Shown piece after piece: positions 32,434-39,910 of a stretch of 43,504 nucleotides of DNA. This DNA comes from Xanthobacteraceae bacterium (GTDB lineage Bacteria; Pseudomonadota; Alphaproteobacteria; Rhizobiales; Xanthobacteraceae): NCBI GenBank assembly GCA_030037645.1, contig JASHQI010000068.1:1-43504 (forward strand). The letters are read 5' to 3'. Within the stretch, counting starts at the first letter, position 1. Every line of letters starts with the position of its first letter. Both the position numbers and the translations under genes were made by a program. A model generated the notes under the pieces. It was not told the origin of the DNA, ran no database searches, and saw nothing but the letters and a program-made list of their open reading frames with translations.

Positions 32434-33194
32434 GCCTGAAGGTCTCGCATCAGCCGTCCGAGGTTCGGCACGGCCTGACGGTCGCCGAGCTTGTCCCTGA
32501 GCCGCTTGAGGCAACCCCACAGCACCGCCTGGTTCGAGTTGACAACCGGTTTGCCGAGCGCCCTTTCGATCGCCGCCACCGCTTCGATCTGCGTCGTGTT
32601 GGTGCAGCTCAGGAAAATACCGTCGGCCTCCGGGCGGTCGTTTTCCTGCGCCAGTTCGAGCCAACGCTGTGGCGTCACCGCCTCGAACGCGGCGGCCGTG
32701 CTGCATTTGAGCGCGACGTCGTTGACGACGGTGAAGCCCGCGGCCGAAAGATAGCTGATGATATCCGCGTTCGACTGATAGGGGCTGAGCACCACGAGCT
32801 TGCTGATGCCCAGCGCGCGCAACGCATCGTTCACCAGGCTTGAGGTCGACAGCGCCGCGATACCCGTCGTCTTGTGGATAAGATCGATGATGCGCCGCTC
32901 GCCATCGGCCCCTTCCTTCATCGACGTATGGGTGCAGTGGAACACGATGAGATCAGGTTTGGCGTCCGCGAGCGTGCCGGCGGCGTGAGCGATCTCGTCG
33001 CCGAGCTGCGCAACGGTCCGCTCCGGCTGTCCGGCGACCCGGCCGCGGGCCACATAAATGGCGAGCCCTTCTGGCGCATAGTGATTGAATTGCCGTTCGG
33101 TCATGCGATTGACGGAAGGGATGATCAAGCCGATACGCGCGCGGGGCTCCGTTAGCTCGGCGATAAGGCGTTCCTGCTCTGCGACGGCATCCAT
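32430..33194 (-). CDS. Maleate cis-trans isomerase / Asp-Glu racemase superfamily protein
   Basis: This 254-residue protein has the fold of maleate isomerase and arylmalonate decarboxylase, with both expected cysteines: Cys87 in FHCTHTSMKEG and Cys197 in LSCTNTTQIEA. The N-terminus has ARIGLIIPSVNRMTERQF and the C-terminal part ALGKPVVNSNQAVLWGCLKR. Maleate isomerase turns maleate into fumarate through a cysteine adduct, which fits the ring-cleavage genes upstream. It is co-oriented with the Bug-receptor gene 35 bases upstream. Its stop codon lies in the palindrome at 32306-32433. Hydantoin racemase or arylmalonate decarboxylase activity cannot be excluded. Confidence 0.88.
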   Translation of the reverse strand: MDAVAEQERLIAELTEPRARIGLIIPSVNRMTERQFNHYAPEGLAIYVARGRVAGQPERTVAQLGDEIAHAAGTLADAKPDLIVFHCTHTSMKEGADGERRIIDLIHKTTGIAALSTSSLVNDALRALGISKLVVLSPYQSNADIISYLSAAGFTVVNDVALKCSTAAAFEAVTPQRWLELAQENDRPEADGIFLSCTNTTQIEAVAAIERALGKPVVNSNQAVLWGCLKRLRDKLGDRQAVPNLGRLMRDLQA

Positions 33195-33229
33195 GCTTCA
33201 TGCTCCCAGGTTCTTGGGCGGCGCCATGA

Positions 33230-34213
33230 TCAGTCGAGCTTGACGCCGCTGTTCTTGTAGAACGCGGTCCAGCGCTTGCCCTCGGCGTGATAGAATTTAT
33301 CGAATTCCTCCGGCGTCGAGGATACGGCATTGATGCCGGCTTTGTTCAGTCTGGCGGCGGTGGCAGGGTCGGCCTCGATGCGGACCACTTCCTGTTGGAT
33401 CTTGTCGACGATGGCGGGCGGCGTACCTGCCGGCGCGACGAGGCCGATCCAACTGAACATGTCGCCGAGATGAGGCAGATCGCCGGCTTGCGCCAGCGTC
33501 GGCAGGCCGGGCAGTTGGCTGAGCGGCAAGCCGTTGAGCTTGGCCAGCGCGCGGAATTGCCCGCTTTGCACCAGAGGCAGGTCCGACGCGACGCCGTCGA
33601 TGATGAAATCGACGCTGCCGTTGAGCAAACCTTCGACGGTCGGGGCGCTGCCGGTATAGGGAATGACCACCACATCGATCCCGGCCTGTTTGGCGAACAG
33701 AAGGCCCGCCAGGCGCGTGGTGATGATGCCGGCGCCGAAATTGAGCTTGCTCGAATTTGCCTTGCCGCGCGCGATCAATTCCTTGACCGATTTCGGGCCA
33801 TCGCGCGTGCGCACGCACAGGATTGAGGTGTTCTTTGCGGTCAGTGTGATGGGAGCGAACGCCGTGTAAGGGTCGTAGGGCGCGGTGATGCCGGTGGCCG
33901 GGTTCATGACCAGGGTGGTGTCCATGGGCGCCAGAAGCGTGTAGCCGTCGGGCACCGCCCTGGCGACCAAGTCCGCGCCGATGGTGGTATTGCCGCCGGC
34001 CCGATCCTCGATAACTATGCCGACGTTCCAATCCTGGCTCATCTTTTGTCCCAGGATCCGCATCTCGATATCCGTCGGGCCGCCCGCCGGGAACGGCACG
34101 ACGATGCGGATTGGTCGGTTCGGGAAATTTTTCGCGGGGTCGGCGTTTTGCGCCGCGGCGCCGCCGAGAGGAAATGCGATCAAGACTGCGAGCGCTGCTA
34201 GTTTCGATACCAT
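33230..34213 (-). CDS. Bug/TctC family tricarboxylate-type receptor
   Basis: This 327-residue periplasmic receptor starts at 34213 (MVSKLAALAVLIAFPLGG) with a GGGAGAG about 12 bases upstream; a GTG two codons earlier is nearer that site. Codons further upstream come from the palindrome at 34242-34366. Blocks: FPNRPIRIVVPFPAGGPTDI, VIEDRAGGNTTIGADLVARA, VPDGYTLLAPMDTTLVMNPA, AKQAGIDVVVIPYTGSAPTV and LLNGSVDFIIDGVASDLPLV, with YHAEGKRWTAFYKNSGVKLD at the end. It likely binds a carboxylate for the linked isomerase-like gene. No membrane subunits lie near. Confidence 0.92.
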   Translation of the reverse strand: MVSKLAALAVLIAFPLGGAAAQNADPAKNFPNRPIRIVVPFPAGGPTDIEMRILGQKMSQDWNVGIVIEDRAGGNTTIGADLVARAVPDGYTLLAPMDTTLVMNPATGITAPYDPYTAFAPITLTAKNTSILCVRTRDGPKSVKELIARGKANSSKLNFGAGIITTRLAGLLFAKQAGIDVVVIPYTGSAPTVEGLLNGSVDFIIDGVASDLPLVQSGQFRALAKLNGLPLSQLPGLPTLAQAGDLPHLGDMFSWIGLVAPAGTPPAIVDKIQQEVVRIEADPATAARLNKAGINAVSSTPEEFDKFYHAEGKRWTAFYKNSGVKLD

Positions 34214-34241
34214 CGTCACTATTGCTCTCCCGATGTCGATC

Positions 34242-34366
34242 TTAGAGCCCGGTTTTGGCGGAATCAAAACCGGATTCTGGCATTTTGATTGAGCATGATC
34301 TTTCCCGAACGCCGGTTTCCACCCTCGGATCAAGTCCGAGGGCAGGCTTTTTCGGGATCATGCTCG
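34242..34366 (+). repeat. GAGCATGATC hairpin family, copy 3 (long form)
   Basis: The left module (34242-34290) has tagagcc, ggttttg, gaatcaaaaccgg and attttgatt. The core runs from gagcatgatc (34291-34300) through ctcggat-caa-gtccgag to gatcatgctc (34356-34365). It matches copy 2 in almost every block and is inverted relative to it, so the pair brackets the two genes between them. Confidence 0.87.
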
Positions 34367-34436
34367 AGCAGGTTTTCGCGCCATGGCGCCCTACTGCGAA
34401 GAAGGCAGACCTGGGCTGGCACTGCCAATGTTTGTT

Positions 34437-35579
34437 TCAGCGGCTCGTATGCGGCTGATCCGGATGCAGGATGAGCTTCTGCACCCGCCAATTGAGGATT
34501 TCGGCAACGTAAAGCGTGTTGACGTTCGGGCAGGCGATGGCGTGGACCCAGCCGAACTCCTTGAGCTGCTTGCCGGAGCGGCCGAACATGCCCAAAACCT
34601 TGCCGGCGAGCGAAAGCTTGTAGATGCGGCCGGGAAAGGCATCGGAGACGTAGAGCACCTGGTTCGGCGGCGGCGTGATGCACAGCGCCCAGGGCGCGCC
34701 CGGCGTCATGGTGCCGCCGCTCTCCAGATAGTTCGTGAGGTCCGGCTTATTGCCGATCGCCGGTTGCGCGTCCGGCGGCGGCGGTACGTCGATCTTGATC
34801 ATGCGCTGAAAATTGCCGTCGTCGTCGAAGACCTGGATGCGGCGATTGCCGCGGTCGGCCACATACAGTGTGCCGCTGGCGTCGGCGACGATGTTATGCG
34901 GCGTATTGAATTGACCCGGGCCTTTGCCGGGCTCGCCGAACGATGTGATCCAGTCGCCGTCCTTGTTGAGCTTGGCGACGCGCGAATTGATATAACCGTC
35001 GCTGATAAAGATGTCGCCGGCAGGGTCCCAGGTGACATCGGTTGGCTGGCGGAACCGCCCGTTCTCCGGCGCCAGTGGTGGATTGACGTGCGCCCACGGC
35101 TTGGTTCCGGCGTCGGATGCCTCCTGCTTGCGTCCGATGACCATGGTGACCCGGCCCTCCGGGTTAAACCGGATGATCATGTCGGAGCCCTTGTCGATCG
35201 CCCATATGTTGTCGTTCTTGTCGACGCGCACCGCGTGTGCGAACGACCACGCGTATAAATTCTTGCCGATCTCGCGGATGAAGCGGCCGTCGGCGCCGAA
35301 TTCCCACAATTGCGCCGCTGTGTTGGCGAAAGCCGGCCCGCGGCTGCTGCCGCCGCGATGGAATACGAAAATGTTGCCTTTGGAATTGACCGCGACGCCG
35401 GCCGCTTCGCCCATATTCAGATCGGCCGGCAGCTTGAAAAAATTGGGCACCGAATCGTAAGGAATGAGCGGCGCTGTTTGCTGAACCGCCGGCTCGGCCG
35501 GTTGCGGCGTCGGAGCCCGTTGCTGCGCGAACGCTCCCTGGCTGATGAGCGTGAGCGCGGCGACGAGAAGGTGTTTCAT
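34437..35579 (-). CDS. Exported NHL-repeat (six-bladed propeller) protein
   Basis: This 380-residue protein has a signal peptide (MKHLLVAALTLISQGAFAQQ), with the start at 35579 after AAGGAAG; an in-frame extension upstream has no support. After a Pro/Gln-rich linker (about 20-45) the rest is an NHL beta-propeller. Repeat blades are seen in GEAAGVAVNSKGNIFVFHRG, SFAHAVRVDKNDNIWAIDKG, QPTDVTWDPAGDIFISDGY, TPHNIVADASGTLYVADRG and EFGWVHAIACPNVNTLYVAE. No catalytic residues of peptidylamidoglycolate lyase can be claimed, although the repeat spacing is similar. The role is probably binding in the periplasm; ligand unknown. Confidence 0.89.
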   Translation of the reverse strand: MKHLLVAALTLISQGAFAQQRAPTPQPAEPAVQQTAPLIPYDSVPNFFKLPADLNMGEAAGVAVNSKGNIFVFHRGGSSRGPAFANTAAQLWEFGADGRFIREIGKNLYAWSFAHAVRVDKNDNIWAIDKGSDMIIRFNPEGRVTMVIGRKQEASDAGTKPWAHVNPPLAPENGRFRQPTDVTWDPAGDIFISDGYINSRVAKLNKDGDWITSFGEPGKGPGQFNTPHNIVADASGTLYVADRGNRRIQVFDDDGNFQRMIKIDVPPPPDAQPAIGNKPDLTNYLESGGTMTPGAPWALCITPPPNQVLYVSDAFPGRIYKLSLAGKVLGMFGRSGKQLKEFGWVHAIACPNVNTLYVAEILNWRVQKLILHPDQPHTSR

Positions 35580-35826
35580 CGGATTCTTCCTTGACGGCTT
35601 CAGCGATCGTTCTTGAGGCGCCGTCGCGCTTCCAGCCGAGACGAGCGCCCAGTATCCAACAGCGGCGCACGTTTGGGCAAGCAGTGTATTGCCGCGATTA
35701 TTGAGCGTCGGCGCCAATGCAAAAACCACGCGCTTTGCGCCGCGGCGCGACAATGCTAAACCCAACATCGCGAATGGCATTCTCGTCGATACGCAAGTAG
35801 GTTTCAGCGTTAATCCCAGACTGGCT

Positions 35827-36348
35827 ATGCGCGCACTTCGGCATTCCCTGTCATGGCTGGTGGTCGCTGCTGCGGCTGTAGGAACGACCGGCTACGCGGC
35901 CGCCCAGCAGAGCACGACCGCAACGTATCAGGACTGGGTGCTGCAATGTCAAAGCGAGGCCGGAACGCCGCCGCGCAAGTTCTGCGACATCGCTCAGGTC
36001 ACGGAAGTACAGGGCAAGAATCTGCCATTCTCACGCGTCGCCGTGGCGCGAACGGCCCGCGGGGCTCCGGTCATGTTGACGGTGCAATTGCCGGTCAATG
36101 TCTTGGTGCGTGTGGATGTTCGCATTCAAACCAGCGCTGCCGACGCTGGCCTGAGTGTGCCGTTTGACCATTGCGTACCGGCCGGCTGCTTCGCCAATTT
36201 CGCGCTGACCGAGGACATGCTGAAGAAATTCCACGACGCCAACAATGTCGGCAAGCTGACGTTCAAGAATGCCGGCGGGCAGGATGTCGCGATCCCATTG
36301 TCGTTCAAGGGATTTGCTGCGGCCTTCGACGCACTCGTCAAAGAGTAA
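35827..36348 (+). CDS. Invasion-associated locus B (IalB) family protein
   Basis: This 173-residue periplasmic protein has a signal peptide (MRALRHSLSWLVVAAAAVGT to about AAAQQ) and the IalB fold. Family marks are TYQDWVLQCQSEAG, RKFCDIAQVTEVQGKN, and DHCVPAGCFANFALTEDMLK. Four Cys (in LQCQ, FCDI, DHCV and GCFA) would form two disulfides. The C-terminus is GKLTFKNAGGQDVAIPLSFK. IalB proteins were named for Bartonella erythrocyte invasion, but in environmental Hyphomicrobiales they are general envelope proteins with unknown function. It is a lone gene between the NHL gene and gatB. Confidence 0.9.
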   Translation: MRALRHSLSWLVVAAAAVGTTGYAAAQQSTTATYQDWVLQCQSEAGTPPRKFCDIAQVTEVQGKNLPFSRVAVARTARGAPVMLTVQLPVNVLVRVDVRIQTSAADAGLSVPFDHCVPAGCFANFALTEDMLKKFHDANNVGKLTFKNAGGQDVAIPLSFKGFAAAFDALVKE

Positions 36349-36402
36349 TTCGGGACAGGGCTTGCCGCCGTCGCGGCAAGCGCGTAACCGAAGGCCGCAA
36401 TA

Positions 36403-36487
36403 GTATTTTGGTGGAGCTTGATCTTTTCGGAACACCGGTGCCAATGCCCGATCGGGTTGGGGCAGGCTTTTTCCGGATCATGTTCTG
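36403..36487 (+). repeat. GAGCATGATC hairpin family, copy 4
   Basis: The core runs from gagcttgatcttttcggaac (36414) through a diverged inner palindrome gatcgggttggggcaggc to ttccggatcatgttc (36485); single changes mark both ends (gagcttgatc, gatcatgttc). It ends 16 bases before the gatB start codon, so it is part of the gatB leader. Confidence 0.78.
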
Positions 36488-36502
36488 GCTTGCGGTTTTT
36501 CC

Positions 36503-37987
36503 ATGGATGCACCGGCGCAAAAGAAATCGAAGCTGATCAAGGGCACGACCGGCGACTGGGAAGTGGTCATCGGCATGGAGGTGCATGCCCAGGTGACCGC
36601 ACGGGCCAAGTTGTTCTCCGGCGCTTCGACCGAATTCGGCGGCGAGCCGAACTCCCATGTCTCCCTCGTCGACGCCGCCATGCCCGGCATGTTGCCGGTG
36701 ATCAACGAGGAGTGCGTCCGCCAGGCGGTGCGAACCGGGCTTGGCCTGAACGCCAGGATCAATCTCAAATCGGTATTCGACCGCAAGAATTATTTCTATC
36801 CGGATCTGCCGCAGGGCTACCAGATCAGCCAGTACAAATCGCCGATCGTGGGCGAGGGCGAAGTTGTCGTCGACATGACGGACGGCGAGACGGTGCATGT
36901 CGGCATCGAGCGGCTGCATCTCGAGCAGGACGCGGGGAAGTCGCTGCACGATCAGCATGCCAGCATGTCGCTTGTGGACCTCAATCGCTCGGGGGTCGCT
37001 CTGATGGAGATCGTGTCCAAACCCGATCTGCGCTCAGCTGAGGAGGCGAAAGCGTTCCTCAGCAAGCTGCGTGCGATCCTTCGTTACCTCGGTACCTGCG
37101 ACGGCGACATGGAGAAGGGCCATTTGCGCGCCGACGTGAACGTGTCGGTGCGGCGACCGGGCGAACCGTTTGGCACCCGATGCGAGATCAAGAACCTCAA
37201 CTCGATCCGCTTCATCGGCCAGGCGATCGAGCACGAAGCGCGACGGCAGATCGACATCATCGAGGGCGGCGGCGCCATTGAACAGGAGACGCGGCTGTTC
37301 GATCCGGACAACGGCGAGACGCGTTCGATGCGAACAAAGGAAGAGGCCCACGACTACCGTTATTTTCCCGATCCGGACCTGTTGCCGCTCGAGGTCGCGC
37401 CATCGCTTGTGGCGAATTTGCGTGAAACCTTGCCGGAACTGCCGGACGCGAAGAAGGCCCGCTTTATGCGCGACTACGGTCTTAGTGCCTACGATGTGGA
37501 TTTGCTCGTCACCGAGCGCGAAACGGCAAATTACTTCGAAGCCGTGATCGCGGGCCACGGCAAGGCGCGCGATGCAAAACTCGCCGCAAATTGGGTCAAT
37601 AACGGACTGGCCGGACGGCTGAATCGCGAAGGTCGAGACATTGCCGCTACGCCGATCGCCGCAGCTCAGCTCGGCGCTATTCTCGATCTCATCGCCGACG
37701 GTACGATCTCCGGCAGGATTGCGAAGGACGTGTTCGAGATCGTCTGGAGTGAAGGCGGCGACCCGCGCGCAATCGTCGAGCAGCGAGGGATGAAACAGGT
37801 CACCGACGTCTCGGCGATCGAGAAACTTGTCGAGGAGATCGTCGCCGACAATCCCGACAAGCTCGCCGACGCGAAGACAAATCCGAAAGCTATCGGCTGG
37901 TTCGTCGGTCAGGTGATGAAGGCGTCGGGCGGCAAGGCCAGTCCGCAAACCGTGAACGAACTTCTGAGGAAGCGTATCGGTATCTGA
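36503..37987 (+). CDS. gatB: GatB, Asp-tRNA(Asn)/Glu-tRNA(Gln) amidotransferase subunit B
   Basis: This 494-residue protein corrects mischarged Glu-tRNA(Gln) and Asp-tRNA(Asn) with GatA and GatC. The N-terminal domain starts [20 protein letters not shown]. It keeps [35 protein letters not shown], the [13 protein letters not shown] segment and [16 protein letters not shown]. The [12 protein letters not shown] block and the C-terminal YqeY-like tail ([36 protein letters not shown]) are complete. Length and motifs are normal. gatA and gatC are not adjacent: IalB is upstream. The leader consists mostly of palindrome copy 4. Confidence 0.97.
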   Translation: MDAPAQKKSKLIKGTTGDWEVVIGMEVHAQVTARAKLFSGASTEFGGEPNSHVSLVDAAMPGMLPVINEECVRQAVRTGLGLNARINLKSVFDRKNYFYPDLPQGYQISQYKSPIVGEGEVVVDMTDGETVHVGIERLHLEQDAGKSLHDQHASMSLVDLNRSGVALMEIVSKPDLRSAEEAKAFLSKLRAILRYLGTCDGDMEKGHLRADVNVSVRRPGEPFGTRCEIKNLNSIRFIGQAIEHEARRQIDIIEGGGAIEQETRLFDPDNGETRSMRTKEEAHDYRYFPDPDLLPLEVAPSLVANLRETLPELPDAKKARFMRDYGLSAYDVDLLVTERETANYFEAVIAGHGKARDAKLAANWVNNGLAGRLNREGRDIAATPIAAAQLGAILDLIADGTISGRIAKDVFEIVWSEGGDPRAIVEQRGMKQVTDVSAIEKLVEEIVADNPDKLADAKTNPKAIGWFVGQVMKASGGKASPQTVNELLRKRIGI

Positions 37988-38569
37988 ACGCGAGCCGCCA
38001 GCGCCGCTGCGCAGCGCCGCGCGCTTGCCCTCGTCGAACGCCGAACGAAGTTCCGAAAGTGCGCTCGCACGGTCGCGCCATGTGCGCTCGGAGCGGTCGC
38101 GGGAGGTGTCGCGGAACCGAATCGGTTGACACTGATTCGCGCGTTTTGCGCCTCGCAACGGCCATCAACGCGCCTTTGGAAGCGTGCGGTGCATAATTTT
38201 TTTCGGAGCGGGATCGCGGCTTTGCTCGCGCCGTTGCGCGCGCGAAACGGCGCGAGAACGCTTGGCCTCGAATGCGCAAGTGATGCGAGCCCGCTGCTCC
38301 GCACGTCGCAGAAACCCGCGTTTCATCGGCATTTTTCCACTATCCGAAAATTATTGACGATCATCGCGCGAACAAGAAGTTTCTAGTCGCAGCGTGATGA
38401 AGGTAAGTGCAAGCGGTATGCGGCACGGCGGCGCGAAGCGCCGGCTGCACACAAAATTAAGGGAAGTCACTATTATTTTTTTCCTGCTGTAGTAATCGGA
38501 TAGCAGTGCAGATCGATTCGCGACTGCACTTGACTGATGTCGCCATCCACTCAGGCTAGGAGGGCAGCA
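37988..38569. other. Gene-free stretch of 582 bases between gatB and the lysine-rich mini-gene
   Basis: I see no protein here. Open frames on the minus strand are Arg-rich and look like noise. The last third (about 38340-38500) is distinctly AT-richer, with tattatttttttcctg at 38470-38486 followed by a 7-bp hairpin (38505-38511 with 38524-38530, AGTGCAG/CTGCACT). The promoter and leader of the mini-gene at 38570 probably lie there. Confidence 0.45.
38505..38530 (+). promoter_or_regulatory. Hairpin in the leader of the lysine-rich mini-gene
   Basis: AGTGCAG (38505-38511) is perfectly complementary to CTGCACT (38524-38530) across a 12-base loop. It is about 40 bases before the ATG at 38570 and about 30 bases before the AGGAGGG ribosome binding site. 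It may fold in the mRNA leader; whether it regulates is unknown. Confidence 0.35.
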
Positions 38570-38635
38570 ATGGCGAAGAAGAGAAAAGCGAAAGCGAAAG
38601 CGAAGAAGACGACGAAGCGGCGGAAGAAGAAGTAA
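38570..38635 (+). CDS. 21-residue lysine/arginine-rich peptide
   Basis: This is a very short gene: ATG at 38570, TAA at 38633-38635, with an ideal ribosome binding site AGGAGGG about six bases upstream. The product starts MAKKRKAKAKAKK and ends TTKRRKKK, so about two thirds of its residues are Lys or Arg, plus Ala and Thr. It resembles the basic tails of bacterial histone H1-like proteins and could bind DNA or RNA. The repetitive codons (AAG, AAA, GCG) could raise suspicion of chance, but the ribosome binding site argues for translation. Its function is unknown. Confidence 0.6.
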   Translation: MAKKRKAKAKAKKTTKRRKKK

Positions 38636-38747
38636 TCGACGCCATCGGTCTTCGGCATCGCATGTGTCGAAGATCGCGTCACACGGGCCGGCCAACGTCG
38701 CGAGCGGATCGATATCTCTCAAGACGGGCCGGCTCAGGTGAGTAACG

Positions 38748-38952
38748 GGGGGCGTCGGCGGGATGGGGGAACGGGCTTCACGATCGTGTGCGTGTCACGC
38801 GGGAGTGAAGATGAGGTGCGGAAAGTCCAAACCTTACCCCGGCGAATAGCTAGCGGGCTCGTGCCTCAGGCATCTCGCCGACGCCCTCGGTGCGTCGACA
38901 ATATCCTCCCTAAGCTGTCACTGGCGCCGCTATCCGCGGCGCCATTTTTTTT
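38748..38952 (+). ncRNA. Candidate structured small RNA ending at a strong terminator
   Basis: GGGCGTCGGCGGGATG (38750-38765) pairs with CATCTCGCCGACGCCC (38871-38886) with only one G-T pair, and the stem extends to 38748/38888. Inside, CTTCAC (38775-38780) pairs with GTGAAG (38805-38810). A 9-bp GC hairpin and eight T residues follow (38922-38952). No convincing protein is encoded in the same interval. A long closing stem around an internal region is seen in 6S RNA and other regulatory RNAs, but I cannot assign a family. The 5' end is not known; position 38748 is just the start of the stem. Confidence 0.5.
38922..38952 (+). terminator. Rho-independent terminator
   Basis: TGGCGCCGC (38922-38930), loop TATCC, then GCGGCGCCA (38936-38944) and TTTTTTTT (38945-38952): a perfect 9-bp GC-rich stem with a T8 tract. 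It ends transcription arriving from the left (the mini-gene or the candidate RNA) and lies 8 bases before the GST start codon. Confidence 0.9.
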
Positions 38953-38960
38953 GAGCTGAG

Positions 38961-39722
38961 ATGACGCGCGCGCGCAATCGGCGGGGCTCAAGGCCGGCTC
39001 GAACGGCGAACCGAGCCGGGCCGCGCAACGACGCGCCGATCGAGCTTTATTACTGGCCGACGCCGAACGGCTGGAAGATTTCGATCATGCTCGAAGAATG
39101 CGGCCTGCCTTACATGTTGCGTCCAGTCGATATTTCGAAGGGCGAGCAGTTCGCCCCGCAATTTCTGGCGATCTCTCCGAACAATCGAATTCCGGCGATT
39201 GTCGATTCCTCGGGGCCGGGCGGGCGACCGATCGCCGTCTTCGAATCCGGCGCCATCCTGCAATATCTCGGCCGCAAGACTGGAAAGTTCTATCCGCGGG
39301 ACGAGCGCGCCCGCGTCGCCGTCGATGAGTGGCTGTTCTGGCAAGTGGGCGGGCTTGGCCCGATGGCGGGTCAGGCCATCCACTTCCGCCGTTACGCGCC
39401 TGAGATCATCGCTTACGCGGTCGCGCGCTACACCGACGAGGTGAATCGACTCTACGGCGTCATGAACCAACGTCTCGCCAAGCGTGAATTCTTGGCCGGC
39501 CGCTATTCCATTGCCGACATGGCCTGCGTCGGCTGGGTCAGGTTGGCCGAGCGGCAAGGCCAGGACCTTGCACGCTTTCCGCATCTAAGGCGCTGGTTCG
39601 AAACGATCCGCGCCCGCCCCGCCGTCAAGCGTGCGTTTGCCATCCGCATCGAAGCCGCATCCGCCGTCGACATGCACGATCCGAAGGTGCGCGCGGTACT
39701 ATTCGGCCAACGGGCGCGGTAA
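38961..39722 (+). CDS. Glutathione S-transferase-like protein with basic N-terminal extension
   Basis: This 253-residue protein has a GST fold. The thioredoxin-like half starts IELYYWPTPNGWKISIMLEE and has NNRIPAIVDSSGPGG and VFESGAILQYLGRKTGKFYP, typical of the YfcG/Ure2-like group with the NGWK loop. The all-helical half has WLFWQVGGLGPMAGQAIHF and the N-capping region AGRYSIADMACVGW. The first 26 residues (MTRARNRRGSRPARTANRAG) are Arg-rich and not part of the fold; no better in-frame start is visible. The ATG lies 8 bases after the terminator T-run, which makes its own promoter hard to place. A maleylpyruvate isomerase role is possible but unsupported. Confidence 0.88.
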   Translation: MTRARNRRGSRPARTANRAGPRNDAPIELYYWPTPNGWKISIMLEECGLPYMLRPVDISKGEQFAPQFLAISPNNRIPAIVDSSGPGGRPIAVFESGAILQYLGRKTGKFYPRDERARVAVDEWLFWQVGGLGPMAGQAIHFRRYAPEIIAYAVARYTDEVNRLYGVMNQRLAKREFLAGRYSIADMACVGWVRLAERQGQDLARFPHLRRWFETIRARPAVKRAFAIRIEAASAVDMHDPKVRAVLFGQRAR

Positions 39723-39758
39723 GCCAAAACCGAGCCGCCAGAACGCCATCCCTTCAAG

Positions 39759-39865
39759 CTGAATCAATTTGGCGCTTTGGCATTCTGATGGAGCATGATC
39801 TTTTCGGAGAACCAGTGCCCACGCTCGGATCAAATCCGAGCGCAGTTTTTTCCGGATCATGCTCT
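39759..39865 (+). repeat. GAGCATGATC hairpin family, copy 5
   Basis: A shortened left module (ctgaatcaatttggcgcttt, then attctgatg) precedes gagcatgatcttttcggaga (39791), the inner palindrome ctcggat-caa-atccgag and ttttttccggatcatgctc (39863). It lies between the GST and TPR/OGT-like genes. Confidence 0.85.
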
Positions 39866-39910
39866 AAGGCTTGCGGGGCTGCAGCGCTGTAAGGTACATC
39901 GCACCTCGCC

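Noticed and set aside
34214-34333. N-terminal extension of the Bug receptor at 33230
   Set aside because: The extra codons come from the dispersed hairpin element; the signal peptide starts at 34213.
37890-38304. Arg-rich open frames on the minus strand after gatB
   Set aside because: Two overlapping frames of similar length in GC-rich DNA, no ribosome binding site and no motif; one also overlaps the end of gatB.
38811-38835. Resemblance of GGAAAGTCC to a conserved region of RNase P RNA
   Set aside because: The other conserved RNase P regions are not present in order and the interval is too short for a full RNase P RNA.
38738-38959. Possible 73-residue protein overlapping the candidate RNA
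   Set aside because: No ribosome binding site and a composition like translated structured RNA; it would run through the terminator stem.
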